Source: Clostridiaceae bacterium (GTDB lineage: Bacteria > Bacillota > Clostridia > Oscillospirales > Acutalibacteraceae). From it: 27,504 bases of DNA. The stretch is from NCBI GenBank assembly GCA_016295355.1, contig JAEDLK010000021.1, forward strand, positions 1 to 27,504, read 5' to 3'. Shown here piece by piece: positions 14,798 to 24,421 of the stretch. The notes under the pieces were generated by a model. That model did not search any database. It had not been told where the DNA came from and saw only the letters and a program-made list of their open reading frames with translations. Within the stretch, counting starts at the first letter, position 1, and each line of letters starts with the position of its first letter. The position numbers and the translations under genes were made by a program.

Positions 14798-16231
14798 ATG
14801 ATCAGAAAACTGTCATACACCCTTGATGCCACAGGAGGCATCACCCCGGACCAACCGGTCTTTGCCGGTTTCTGCACGGAGCATAACGCCACCACCCTGA
14901 CCTTTTCACTTGATTCAGCCTTACGCCAGACGCTGAGTGAAAAGTCATTGGGCAGTACCTTGTACTATCGCTTTGAAGTCACCGACGGCATGAACCGTCA
15001 TTTTGTCCTGGAGCCGGAAGCTTTAGGCGATAAAACAAACATTGACTTTACCTTGTCCAACGCCTTTACACAGACAAGCGGCTGTGTCACCGTTTCGCTC
15101 GTTTTTGAAATCCCGGCAGGTGAGAATTTGCCCCTTGTTCTCTACGCCTTCCCTGCCCGCTTAAAGCTCAAAGAAAACGGAAAAGCCTCAACCGATACAC
15201 CGCCCATCAGTCAAACCATTGTAACAGCACTTGACAGTGCCGTCCGCAAGGCCGATGACATGGCTGAGCTTTGCGAGGAAATGGAGGCCTCTTTGGCAAG
15301 CGGTCAGCAGATTCTCAACGCCATCACCGCCAAGGCAGAGGCGGTCGAATCGGCAAGCGAAAGTGCGGCCGCAACCATGGCACAATGCGAATTGATGGAA
15401 ACATCGGCTGAAAACAATGCCAACTCAGCCGCAGGCAGTGCCCAAGAAGCCGCCGCCAAGGCCGAACTGGCCGCACAAAGTGCCACCGCCGCACAGGCCG
15501 CAGAAGCCTCCATTAACGCCTTACTGACCGCCAAAGCCGATGTCAGCTATGTAGATCAGGTGACCGGCTCCTTGTCCGACAGTGTTTCCGGCCAAATTGA
15601 ACAACACACACAGATATTGGCCACTTTGGGCGAATCGGTATCAAACAAGGCGGATATCGGTTATGTGGCCAATGAAATCAGCACCCTTGGTAATTCATTA
15701 GGCCCCACTTTGATGGAAACCGTCAGCGATGTAGAATCTTTGCAAGAAACCGTTTCGACACTTGCCAGTAAAAGCTATGTCGACCAAAAGGCCGAAGAAT
15801 TAGCCCAACAAATCCCTAATACATCGACCCCGAGCTCATATGCACTGTTAGGACAAATGACCGCCCAGGATTCGGATTCCTGCTTCGGGGTCAATGCCTC
15901 GGTTCTTGAAAACTGCCGTGGTTTCATTGTGCAAATAACCCTACCGGACACCTTTTCCGGCGGATTGAACGACATAGGCATAACGGTCAATCAAAGCGCT
16001 TTAGTGGCTCTTATCGCACCCGGGGATACACCGAGAACCTTGCAAATCATTTGCGAAAAAATGGCCGGAACCATATGGAAAACCCAGGTTCTCCAGTACC
16101 TTACATCAGGTAGCGAAGGAACTGTCATTAAGACTCTGCTTAATCTGTCATCGGTTGGCTTAATCTTCATTACCTGTAATGAGGGACAAAACTTCCCCAA
16201 AGGCATGACGATCGATGTTTACATTGCTTAA
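14798..16231 (+). CDS. Orphan phage baseplate/tail-fibre-like coiled-coil protein
   Basis: 477 residues in three parts. Residues 1-~140 are beta-rich (LSYTLDATGGITPDQPVF, FVLEPEAL, VSLVFEIP) and resemble the N-terminal domain of BppU-type baseplate upper proteins of Gram-positive phages. About 150-355 are Ala/Glu/Ser-rich coiled coil with three related units around SYVDQVTGSLSDS, GYVANEISTLGNS and SYVDQKAEELAQQ. About 365-477 form a beta-rich, Cys-containing tip. There is no signal peptide or membrane segment. AGGAGAT lies 7 nt before the ATG. No other phage gene is in the window, so this is a stand-alone gene, either domesticated or from a dispersed phage-tail-like system. The BppU assignment is by appearance only. 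Confidence 0.6.
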   Translation: MIRKLSYTLDATGGITPDQPVFAGFCTEHNATTLTFSLDSALRQTLSEKSLGSTLYYRFEVTDGMNRHFVLEPEALGDKTNIDFTLSNAFTQTSGCVTVSLVFEIPAGENLPLVLYAFPARLKLKENGKASTDTPPISQTIVTALDSAVRKADDMAELCEEMEASLASGQQILNAITAKAEAVESASESAAATMAQCELMETSAENNANSAAGSAQEAAAKAELAAQSATAAQAAEASINALLTAKADVSYVDQVTGSLSDSVSGQIEQHTQILATLGESVSNKADIGYVANEISTLGNSLGPTLMETVSDVESLQETVSTLASKSYVDQKAEELAQQIPNTSTPSSYALLGQMTAQDSDSCFGVNASVLENCRGFIVQITLPDTFSGGLNDIGITVNQSALVALIAPGDTPRTLQIICEKMAGTIWKTQVLQYLTSGSEGTVIKTLLNLSSVGLIFITCNEGQNFPKGMTIDVYIA

Positions 16232-16512
16232 CATATCCAAGCGTCGAACAACAACCATGTAACAAGGCAATGTCACAAAACAAGACATATATCCGCCATC
16301 AGACAGAAGGCAGGTCAAAAAAATCGTCGATGGTTCATCGAAACCCCATGAGTCATCGGCCCATATCCGTCTTTGGAAGGCCCAACGCACCCTACGGCCG
16401 ACCAAGGTTCTCTCGTTAAACGACTTTAACAAGCATAATCAAGCCGGGGCAACGGTCAAGCACCCAAAGGTTGCTTTCCCGACATCCCCAAACTGCTACA
16501 ACACAATAGAAT
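16232..16512. other. Convergent gap without a supported gene
   Basis: The 281-bp gap lies between the fibre-like gene and the end of addA. GTTAAA/TTTAAC (16415-16430) is a small hairpin with a 4-nt loop and no U-run. I see no convincing terminator for either gene. Confidence 0.4.
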
Positions 16513-19500
16513 TTATCTATTGTAGAAAACCGGTATTTCCCTATCAAGGTGAAAGGAATACAGCAAGAGCTGTTTGACCGGCCTTGCAAAAATACGCTCA
16601 CAGGCGTTTGCATAGCAAACCAACTGCGGTGCATAGGCCTCCAAAAGGCGATTTTCATCCTTAACACGGTCGGTCTTGAAATCCACAATGGTTAAGCCAT
16701 CCGGATCACCAAATACACAGTCCACCGCCCCTTGGATAACCACCGGCTCGGCGGCGAGTTCGCTCGGCAAATCTTCCTTCAACCGACCGGCGGGGATGGT
16801 GGTTAAAAACTGCATTTCACGCTTAACAAAATCGGCCGACAGCAGTCTATCCATCAACGGACTGTCCAAAAAAGCCCGAATGTGGCGGATTTCCACTGCA
16901 TCCGCCTGTTCTCTTGTCACATATTCCCATTCGACCAACCGATTTATCTCGCTTTCCAAATCAGCACGAGCGGCCGCAAAGTCCATACATTCCACCAAAC
17001 GGTGCACTGCGGTACCGCGACGGGGTGCCGAAAGACCAGATGACTCCATAAAGTCGGGGCGCACCGTAAAATCATCACCGATACGATCATCGTTACGGAT
17101 GAGCTGGGACACACTGACCTTGGAAAGAACCGACAGCATCGGCTCATACGGATAGTGATATGAAAAGCGTTCTTGCAAGGCTTGATAAACCGCTTTGTCA
17201 GGCTCGGCCTCAATCGCTGTTCCCTCATCGAGGATCATAGGCGAAACAGAGCAACAAAGCAAGCGAAAAGGCCCGTTTTCCGGCAGAAGCAAAGGATTAT
17301 AGCCGGCAATTTCCCGCAAAAGAGTGCCATCAGGATGATAAAACAATGCCGGCAACAGCCAATCGGCATAGGAATTAGCAGCCAAATAACAGCGTTTTGT
17401 CACGCATGGGTGCTCTTGCGTAAGCATATTGGCCGCCGAGCAGACCGCTTTTTCAGTGTCCTCGTGACCGAGAACGCAAATCAGCTTGCTTTCGGCTCGC
17501 GTCATGGCCACATACAACAAGCGCAACCCTTCCGCCAGCATGGTTTGTCGGGCGGTTTTTGCAAGAATTTGCCGAGGCAACGGCGTACGCTTACCGGCCA
17601 CCTCGTCGTAAAAGCCAAAAGCTATGCCCTGCTTGACATCGCAAATCAAATTGTTGCGTTGCTCCTGATTATTAAAACGCATGGACAAGCACGGCAAAAT
17701 GCAAACCGGGAATTGCAAACCCTTTGACTGATGAATCGTCATGAGCCGAACCGCATCACCGCCGGCTGATACACCGGCCGCCCGTACATCACCGTAATAC
17801 TGCTTCAAATGGCGGATAAAACCGTTCAGTCCGCCATCGAAGGAGGCCTCATAAACCGACGCCTCGCTTTTCAGCATCATCAAATTGGCACAGCGAGAAG
17901 CTCCGTCGCTCATCAAGGACACCAGCCCCGTCAAACCCGTTTCATCATACAATAAACCGATGAGCTTATCAACCGGGAACACGGCGGCCATACGCCGATA
18001 GCGTCCCAAATCATCTCGCAGCTTTTGAGCCTTTTCGTCACCGTTTTGTGCCGCACACAACACATCGGCATACAAATCTCCCCGTTTTAGCAAACGAATG
18101 CGCGCCGTTTCATCCGGCGTAAACCCGTAAAGCGGTGACATCATCACCGTCAGCAACGGCAATTCCCTTGTCGGATTGGCGATTGTACTTAACAGCGACA
18201 GCATCCAAGAAACCTCTCGACAGGTCAAAAACTGCTCCTTGGCATAGGTCACCGGGATTCCTCTGGCCTTTAATTCGCCGGCGATCACACTGGCTAAATC
18301 CTTGCTCTTACGAAGCAAAACCGCTATATCACCATAGCGAACCGGGCGCATCACCTTTTGGGATGAATCATAAATCGGTGTTTGTTCGGCCATCATGGCC
18401 AAGATCGTGTCTGCCACATGACGAGCTTCGCTTTGCACACTGCCCATTTGCTTATCATAAGACAATAAATGCACCTCGACCGACGGTTCCGTTGTATCCG
18501 GAAAAGCAGCCGCCGGATTCAACCGTTCGGTTTCGCCATACTCAATTCCGCCGTTTTCCCTGGTCATCAACAGCGAAAAGACAAAGTTGATAAATTGACA
18601 GATGCCCGGCCGACTGCGGAAATTCTCATGCAAGGTCAATCCCTGTATCGGGCCATCCGGACTATCGGCAGAGGCTGATTTATTGCGACGGGATAAAAAG
18701 TTTTCGGGGTTTGCCCCACGGAAGCCGTAAATACTTTGCTTAACATCGCCCACCAAGAACAGATGACGGTCACGGTCGGACAAATATGAGAAAAGCAAAT
18801 CCTGTAAATCGTTAACATCCTGATATTCGTCTACCAGCACTTCATCGTACGCTCCAATCAGTTCCTCACTGCCTTCGGCCGGTACGATGCGGCCGTCCTC
18901 CATACGGCAAAAAAGCGATAGAGCCTTTTGTTCGGTATCGGCGTAGCTCAAAACACCCTGCTTTTCCTTTTTTTGCATTAGCACACGGTCGAATTCTTCG
19001 GTTAAGGATAACAGCATTCTATGTCCGGGGGCCACCTGTTCGTAATCGGCTTTTTTTTGGTTAAGCGGGGCGTCAAACAAACCGCCGATATCCTTAACCA
19101 AAACAGTCTTGACCGACTCCTTTAGTTGCTTTATGCGCAACACGGCCGGGTCATCCTTATGACCGCTCCAGGAAGGCAATCTTGGTAAGGAAAGACACTC
19201 CATAAAAGTCACCAAGCCGTCCCAATTTCGGTTTTGGATCATGCCTTCAACCTGCTTTAACTGCCGAACCATCTCTTCCAGCGTATCGCTGTAACGGCTG
19301 TTCATTTGATCATCGCCTGCCAGCAGGCGTCTCATAGACGCCGTTAATTCAACAGCGTCTGACAAAGCTTCTTCTGCCTCAAAAAAGGCCTGATTTGTCC
19401 AAGTGAAAAAATCCTCATAGGCCTCCTTCAAGCGAGCAATCCACTCACCCGGAAACGGCAGGTTTTCCTTTCTGCGATAAATCTGTTTGATCATCTCAAT

Positions 19501-20010
19501 CAATTTGGATTCATCATAGGTGGTGCCCACCAAATCCAGCAATTTTACAAATTCCGGCTCGGCGGACTCAAAATGACGGGCGATAACCTCATCCGCCGCC
19601 TCTTGCTCGAGAACCGCCAACTGCCGTTCATCAGCAATGCTGAAGTCGGGGTCAACACCGGCTCGCTCAAAATGCTCTTTAACAAGCTGAATGCAAAAGG
19701 CATCAATGGTGCATATCCGGGCGCTTTGCAGCAAAATCTTCTGTTTGGCCGCCAAACGGTCACCGGGGTGTTCGGTGCAGTAATCCTCCAAACCACGCTC
19801 CAAGCGGCTGCGCATCTCGGCGGCGGCCGCCTTGGTAAAGGTGACCACCAGTAGCCGGTCGGCCATCACGGGGTCTTCTCTGGTCATAGCACGAATCAAT
19901 CGTTCGACCAAAACAGCCGTCTTGCCGGAGCCGGCCGCCGCCGAAACCAGCATACTGCCCCGTCCGTCAACCGCCTGTTTTTGTCGGTCTGTCAGGTTTT
20001 CATACTTCAC
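16513..20010 (-). CDS. addA: AddA, helicase-nuclease subunit of the AddAB complex
   Basis: 1165 residues, close to the ~1230 of Bacillus AddA. It is a UvrD-type 3'-5' helicase: Walker A SAAAGSGKTAVL (about 23-34), motif Ia VVTFTKAAAAEMRSRL, Walker B region LVDEYQDVNDLQ (about 390), NFRSRPG (about 463), TIHQSKGLQFP (about 760) and YVAMTRAESKL (about 835). The C-terminal PD-(D/E)XK nuclease keeps DCVFGDPDGLTIVDFKTDRV (about 1095-1114). With AddB it resects double-strand breaks for RecA loading, responding to Chi-like sites. The start is GTG, overlapping the addB stop by 4 nt (GTGA), with a GGGGG stretch upstream, so translation is coupled. Confidence 0.97.
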   Translation of the reverse strand: MKYENLTDRQKQAVDGRGSMLVSAAAGSGKTAVLVERLIRAMTREDPVMADRLLVVTFTKAAAAEMRSRLERGLEDYCTEHPGDRLAAKQKILLQSARICTIDAFCIQLVKEHFERAGVDPDFSIADERQLAVLEQEAADEVIARHFESAEPEFVKLLDLVGTTYDESKLIEMIKQIYRRKENLPFPGEWIARLKEAYEDFFTWTNQAFFEAEEALSDAVELTASMRRLLAGDDQMNSRYSDTLEEMVRQLKQVEGMIQNRNWDGLVTFMECLSLPRLPSWSGHKDDPAVLRIKQLKESVKTVLVKDIGGLFDAPLNQKKADYEQVAPGHRMLLSLTEEFDRVLMQKKEKQGVLSYADTEQKALSLFCRMEDGRIVPAEGSEELIGAYDEVLVDEYQDVNDLQDLLFSYLSDRDRHLFLVGDVKQSIYGFRGANPENFLSRRNKSASADSPDGPIQGLTLHENFRSRPGICQFINFVFSLLMTRENGGIEYGETERLNPAAAFPDTTEPSVEVHLLSYDKQMGSVQSEARHVADTILAMMAEQTPIYDSSQKVMRPVRYGDIAVLLRKSKDLASVIAGELKARGIPVTYAKEQFLTCREVSWMLSLLSTIANPTRELPLLTVMMSPLYGFTPDETARIRLLKRGDLYADVLCAAQNGDEKAQKLRDDLGRYRRMAAVFPVDKLIGLLYDETGLTGLVSLMSDGASRCANLMMLKSEASVYEASFDGGLNGFIRHLKQYYGDVRAAGVSAGGDAVRLMTIHQSKGLQFPVCILPCLSMRFNNQEQRNNLICDVKQGIAFGFYDEVAGKRTPLPRQILAKTARQTMLAEGLRLLYVAMTRAESKLICVLGHEDTEKAVCSAANMLTQEHPCVTKRCYLAANSYADWLLPALFYHPDGTLLREIAGYNPLLLPENGPFRLLCCSVSPMILDEGTAIEAEPDKAVYQALQERFSYHYPYEPMLSVLSKVSVSQLIRNDDRIGDDFTVRPDFMESSGLSAPRRGTAVHRLVECMDFAAARADLESEINRLVEWEYVTREQADAVEIRHIRAFLDSPLMDRLLSADFVKREMQFLTTIPAGRLKEDLPSELAAEPVVIQGAVDCVFGDPDGLTIVDFKTDRVKDENRLLEAYAPQLVCYANACERIFARPVKQLLLYSFHLDREIPVFYNR

Positions 20011-23000
20011 GACTGTTCCCCCTTTCTCATGGCTTCTAAAATCTCGGGTGTATCGGTCGGCCCCAAATTCTGCCGATGCGGTTTGTCCTCAATTCCGCAA
20101 ATATCGGCGTAATCACAATATGCACAAGCGTTTTTATCCGAGCCATCTACCGGGTCGATCGCAATATCGCCGTCTAACAAGGCGCGTCCCATGGCGGTCA
20201 TACGGCTTTCGATATAATCAAAGACGGTATTAAAATCTTCTTCGGCAATAAACGATCGTGATTTTTTGGAATATTTCGGGATGAATTCACCCTTTTGTTC
20301 CCGTTCCATTGCCGTTAAGACCCGTTCGTTATCACACAAAAGACCGTTCATGGTCATTTTCTCATGGTTGATATTCTTAAACGAGTGCATGTACAAAATG
20401 CCGGCCGGCTTGGCGGTGCGATAAGGCGTTTGACCGCCTCTGATGACCGCATACAAATAGATCAGCATTTGCATATTTTGCCCGCACAGCAAATCGGGCA
20501 GTTTGAAATCCATGGAGCCGGTCTTATAGTCGACGATCCGCACATACCCATTCCAGCTATCCAGTCGATCGATACTGCCGTACAGCGAAACCGAGCCGTC
20601 GGTAAACGGAAACTCCACACGCCCGAGCGCCTCGCCGGGGCCGATACCCAGTTCGCAGTGACGGGGGACGAATTCGCTCTGCGAAAATTCCCCGACCATC
20701 TGCCAAACAACATCCAAAGCGCCTTCCTTGATTTTCTCTAACAAGAAAAGCATTCTGGCATCCAAAATACTGCGGCCGCCCTGAATACGATCCAAATAGC
20801 CGTCGGTCAGATCATCCAAAATGGCCTTTGTTTTCCCCCTTGTCAGCGTTTCAAGGGGAATAGGCGGCTCGGTTTGTCCTTCTGCCACCAGAAGATACCG
20901 ATTGCAGAACTGCTCCAACAAATGGTGAACCAGCGTGCCTCGTTGCAGGGTGTTTAGGTCGGCGGCACGAAGAGGCTCTACCTTTAGGCCATACCGACAG
21001 AAATAGCGAAAATGACACCGATGAAACACATTAAACCGGGAGGCCGAGGTGGCTATATGTCGTCCGTACAGCTCTTCAGCCGTTTTTGCCGAAAGTGACG
21101 GCATACTTTGATCGGCACCGCTTTTCAGTCGGCCATACTCCGCCGCTGTTTCTTCCATCGACAAAACAGCCTCTCTCAAGGCTGTAACGGCACCGTTGAC
21201 ACCTGTTTGGCGCGTCAGCACCTCCAAGGCACATTGGGGCGTTTCGGGCAGATTATCAAGTGACACGGGATCGTTACCCGAAAGGTGAATTGCCTGACTG
21301 AAATGCGATCGCAATTGACCCACAAAGGCGGACGGGACAGCCTGTTCGTCCGAACCGTCGCCACAGCAGATACACACGCCCTTCGAGGCACAGCATACAG
21401 CCGTATAAACAAGCAGTCGCTCCTCAACCGATTGATCCACCGTCTTACTGCGAATATCCAAGCCGGCTTCAATCAATCGCATACGGTCGGCATTGCACAG
21501 CAAACTGTTGTTTTCGGGATAGGCCGGGAAGATCCCTTGGTCTGCCCCCAAAATGACGGCATATTTCGGTCTAAACGGACGAATTCGATCGGCACTGCCG
21601 AAGGTCACTTCGTCCACATATTGCGGAATGCGTCCGATTGTAGTCATTTCACAAGAAAGACGAAAGGCGTCCATCCATTCCTCTTTGACAAGAGGCTCAT
21701 CCGAAAAACATCGAACAAGGCTATCAAGAACATCCATAATCGCCCCATAACTTTGACGGAAAGAATCCTTATCCTCCATTGAAACACTGTCGGGCAATTC
21801 CTGAATCAACCGACTCATGCACCGGCCGGTATGGCAGTCCTCCAAAAGCGACACAACGGCTGTCGATAACTCCGACGCATGGCCGTGAAAAGCCTTTTGA
21901 AAGCGCAACACGGGAGCCGTCACCCGTTTTCTGATTTCGTTTATTTGACTTAAAACACGGCTCTGTTCGGCCTTTTGTTCATCGGTTAAGTGGTCTTCAA
22001 CCGCAAAGCCGTTCGGGCTCATATCCCATTCCTTGAGCCAGCCACCCGATTGGATATTCCATATAAAGACGTAGTTTTCCAAAAGGTCAACCTGTGCTTC
22101 ATCAAAACCGTCCATAAGACCGGTTTTCAAAAGACCCAACAGAGCATCACTATCCAAATGATCGGTCAGCTTACAGGCATACCGAATGAACCGATACAGA
22201 GGCGAAACGGTTAACGGTAACCGGTGATCAGCAAACAGCGGAATGTTGTTTTGAGCAAAAGCATGTAATACAGCATCTTGATAGGCTGAGGCATCCCGTG
22301 CGATAACCACAAAATCACGGTAACGTAGGTTTTCGGTTCGCACCTTTTGACGTATAAACCGTGCCGCACAGGCCGCCTGCTCTTTCTTATCGGCGGCTTG
22401 ACAAAACCACACACGGTCGGTCTTTGATACACAACTTGCCGATTCACCGGATGACAGCAACTGCTCAATCAGCGTCATTTCAGCCGTTTCAAAATATGAC
22501 TGCGTTAACACTTTAATCGGTGCCACCGTCACAGCGTGCTTTTTACATAGCTGAATCAGTCGGTTAATCATACGACGGCTGTTATAAAACAGGTTGATGT
22601 CATCGCCCTCCGGCGTGTCGCACAAGGCAGTCATGCAAACCCGCTTTGCCTGAACCAAAACAGTTTCCAGTATCCGATACTGCTGACCGGTAAAGCCCTT
22701 AAAGCCGTCAATATAAACCGTTTGATCGGCGAAAAATTTTCTTTCGGTTATCATTTGCCAAAGCCGTGTCAGTTGATCGGCCGGGTCAAGATACTTTTGC
22801 CCGATGTAAGCATCATAGGCCTTCCAGGCAAGGGCCAAAGAACACAGTTTGGTTTTCAACAAACCGTCCTCTAACACCTCGGCGGTCCTTGTTAAATCAT
22901 CGGTTGTAAGCGCCATGATTTTACATTCCCCGATCATATCCACCACACGGTGGGCAAAGCGGGACGAATGGATATATCGATTCCAATGAGACAACTGATC

Positions 23001-23300
23001 TTTTAAGCTTTTCAGCGCACGGCTCATAAACACAATCTTGTCAGCATCGCTAAGCAATTCTCTGGCCGTACCGCCTGTTTCCCGACACAACCGATCGAAC
23101 AGGCCCGAAAAGCTGATAACCTGCACCTTTGACGCCTGCTCATCCCCCAAAAGGGTTAGAATATGGCGTTCTGTTTCAAACGAAAATTGCTCCGGCACCA
23201 ATAGCCAAACCGACTGTCCACGGCCGGCATCGGCCTTTAAGCGTTGCAACAATTCTTCACTTTTTCCGTGGGCCGCCCGACCGATAATCAAATCAAGCAT
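20007..23300 (-). CDS. addB: AddB, nuclease/Chi-recognition subunit of the AddAB complex
   Basis: 1097 residues; Bacillus AddB has ~1166. The N-terminus LDLIIGRAAHGKSEELL has the nucleotide-binding loop GRAAHGKS at 7-14. The nuclease motif is GSIDRLDSWNGYVRIVDYKT (about 905-925). The four cysteines expected for the AddB iron-sulphur cluster are present: one in FHRCHFRYFC (about 761) and the C-terminal CAYCDYADIC trio with C-x2-C-x5-C spacing (about 1057-1066). I placed the start at 23300 (GGGAGG 6 nt upstream), not at the in-frame start 52 codons earlier, which runs back through the preceding terminator. First gene of the addB-addA operon. Confidence 0.96.
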   Translation of the reverse strand: MLDLIIGRAAHGKSEELLQRLKADAGRGQSVWLLVPEQFSFETERHILTLLGDEQASKVQVISFSGLFDRLCRETGGTARELLSDADKIVFMSRALKSLKDQLSHWNRYIHSSRFAHRVVDMIGECKIMALTTDDLTRTAEVLEDGLLKTKLCSLALAWKAYDAYIGQKYLDPADQLTRLWQMITERKFFADQTVYIDGFKGFTGQQYRILETVLVQAKRVCMTALCDTPEGDDINLFYNSRRMINRLIQLCKKHAVTVAPIKVLTQSYFETAEMTLIEQLLSSGESASCVSKTDRVWFCQAADKKEQAACAARFIRQKVRTENLRYRDFVVIARDASAYQDAVLHAFAQNNIPLFADHRLPLTVSPLYRFIRYACKLTDHLDSDALLGLLKTGLMDGFDEAQVDLLENYVFIWNIQSGGWLKEWDMSPNGFAVEDHLTDEQKAEQSRVLSQINEIRKRVTAPVLRFQKAFHGHASELSTAVVSLLEDCHTGRCMSRLIQELPDSVSMEDKDSFRQSYGAIMDVLDSLVRCFSDEPLVKEEWMDAFRLSCEMTTIGRIPQYVDEVTFGSADRIRPFRPKYAVILGADQGIFPAYPENNSLLCNADRMRLIEAGLDIRSKTVDQSVEERLLVYTAVCCASKGVCICCGDGSDEQAVPSAFVGQLRSHFSQAIHLSGNDPVSLDNLPETPQCALEVLTRQTGVNGAVTALREAVLSMEETAAEYGRLKSGADQSMPSLSAKTAEELYGRHIATSASRFNVFHRCHFRYFCRYGLKVEPLRAADLNTLQRGTLVHHLLEQFCNRYLLVAEGQTEPPIPLETLTRGKTKAILDDLTDGYLDRIQGGRSILDARMLFLLEKIKEGALDVVWQMVGEFSQSEFVPRHCELGIGPGEALGRVEFPFTDGSVSLYGSIDRLDSWNGYVRIVDYKTGSMDFKLPDLLCGQNMQMLIYLYAVIRGGQTPYRTAKPAGILYMHSFKNINHEKMTMNGLLCDNERVLTAMEREQKGEFIPKYSKKSRSFIAEEDFNTVFDYIESRMTAMGRALLDGDIAIDPVDGSDKNACAYCDYADICGIEDKPHRQNLGPTDTPEILEAMRKGEQS

Positions 23301-23337
23301 GGTATACCTCCCCATACAAACAATTGACTCTTTTTTC

Positions 23338-23346
23338 ATTTTAACA
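23338..23346 (-). promoter_or_regulatory. Extended -10 promoter candidate of addB-addA
   Basis: TGTTAAAAT on the minus strand is an extended -10 (TG, one base, TAAAAT). The hexamer 17 bp upstream (ATGCAA, 23361-23366) is a poor -35, as extended -10 promoters allow. The leader to the ATG at 23300 is about 30 nt. No LexA-type (SOS) box is seen. Confidence 0.45.
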
Positions 23347-23378
23347 TATTTCCCAGCTATTTGCATTATCAATTTTAA

Positions 23379-23407
23379 TAAAAAAAGGTGCCCCAAAGTA
23401 GGACACC
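23379..23407 (-). terminator. Rho-independent terminator of the AraC/GyrI regulator gene
   Basis: On the minus strand GGTGTCC (23401-23407) pairs with GGGCACC (23387-23393), one G:U pair included, with a 7-nt loop followed by seven T. It lies 46 nt past the regulator stop codon and upstream of the addB promoter, insulating addAB. Confidence 0.85.
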
Positions 23408-23452
23408 AAAAAACAGATGCTTTACACGCAGAGCCACAAAAAAGTGAACGAA

Positions 23453-24331
23453 TCACCGCTTTTTGACGGCTCTTAATTCAATATAACCTCTGTCGCCGCG
23501 GGGCTCTAACTGAATACGGGGTTGGCTATCATCCCATTCGTACCCGATCAGTGACGGATCATAGCGATCCATCGCCATTTGCACCGCCGTAATGGCCTCA
23601 CAGTAGGCTTCCTCCTTAAACGGTTCTCCTTGAAACATCAAATAGGTTGCCGACGGCAATGTGATACAATCAAAGCCATCCGGAATAGGACACTCGTCGT
23701 CAATCGGAACTTCGACTCCCTGCACATACACCGAAGTGCCTGCCGGACGAAAGCCTTGCGGCAGCCACAAGCACACCGGCTCGCCACACAGTGAATCCAT
23801 ACTGGTCAACAGTCCCCACACATCGCAACCGACCTCTTCGCAATAGGAAAGATAGTCCTCTGCTTGTTTGCCACGCCGCAAAATCACCCGTCGTTGTGGC
23901 TTGTTTACGGTTTGAATAAAGACACTTTGCACCTCTTTCACGGTTTTTTTCTCCTTATACATTTCCTTAAATTTTACACTGTACGGAACAAACAAAGAAA
24001 TGGGAACCGGGTGACGGGCATAGGCGCCTGGCAGACAGCCGAAGGTTTTGTAAAAAGCACGAGTATAGCCGTCCACACTGTCAAACCCCGCCTCAAACGC
24101 CGCATCAATCAGCCGGCTCTCCCCGTTTTTAAGACGCAAAGCCGACCGAGAAAGTCGTAGCCGTCGCACATAGGTAGCCGGTGACAATCCGACGGTATCC
24201 TTAAAAAGGCGCATGGCATAAAAGGGGGAATAACAAGAAGCCCGTGACAAATCGGCCGGTGTGATAACCTCGTCAAGATGTTGATTAATATAATCCTGCA
24301 TTCGTTGCACAGCACATAACTGATCGGTCAC
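23453..24331 (-). CDS. AraC-type regulator with GyrI-like effector domain
   Basis: About 292 residues. The N-terminal AraC/XylS DNA-binding domain (ITPADLSRASCYSPFYAMRL; AAFEAGFDSVDGYTRAFYK; FGCLPGAYAR) is followed by a GyrI-like small-molecule domain (FIQTVNKPQRRVILRRG; LWLPQGFRPAGTSVYVQGVEV; GYIELRAVKKR). This order is that of Rob/BltR-like multidrug or stress regulators. In-frame ATGs exist at 24352 and 24340, but a TATAAT (24353-24358) abuts the first, which would then precede the transcript, and the second lies directly on the GGAGGAG (24341-24347). The GTG at 24331, 9 nt after GGAGGAG, fits best. Target genes are unknown; a GyrI-like relative lies at 26884. Confidence 0.85.
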   Translation of the reverse strand: MTDQLCAVQRMQDYINQHLDEVITPADLSRASCYSPFYAMRLFKDTVGLSPATYVRRLRLSRSALRLKNGESRLIDAAFEAGFDSVDGYTRAFYKTFGCLPGAYARHPVPISLFVPYSVKFKEMYKEKKTVKEVQSVFIQTVNKPQRRVILRRGKQAEDYLSYCEEVGCDVWGLLTSMDSLCGEPVCLWLPQGFRPAGTSVYVQGVEVPIDDECPIPDGFDCITLPSATYLMFQGEPFKEEAYCEAITAVQMAMDRYDPSLIGYEWDDSQPRIQLEPRGDRGYIELRAVKKR

Positions 24332-24352
24332 TCGTTCCATCTCCTCCCCCAT

Positions 24353-24358
24353 ATTATA
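24353..24358 (-). promoter_or_regulatory. -10 element of the AraC/GyrI regulator gene
   Basis: A perfect TATAAT on the minus strand sits 21 bp before the GTG start. The hexamer 17 bp further upstream (GGACGC) is not a -35, so an activator may be needed or the match may be fortuitous. Confidence 0.4.
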
Positions 24359-24421
24359 CCTATCATGACCGCTTTGCGTCCCGACCGTTTTTGCGATCTT
24401 ACGAAAAGGCCTTGTCGTTTT

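Noticed and set aside
16160..16688. Two minus-strand ~90-codon frames after addA
   Set aside because: They overlap the fibre-like gene or the addA C-terminus in shifted frames, without ribosome sites.
23301..23456. 52-residue N-terminal extension of AddB
   Set aside because: It would be encoded through the preceding terminator and the addB promoter region. The start at 23300 has GGGAGG and begins at the conserved nucleotide-binding strand.
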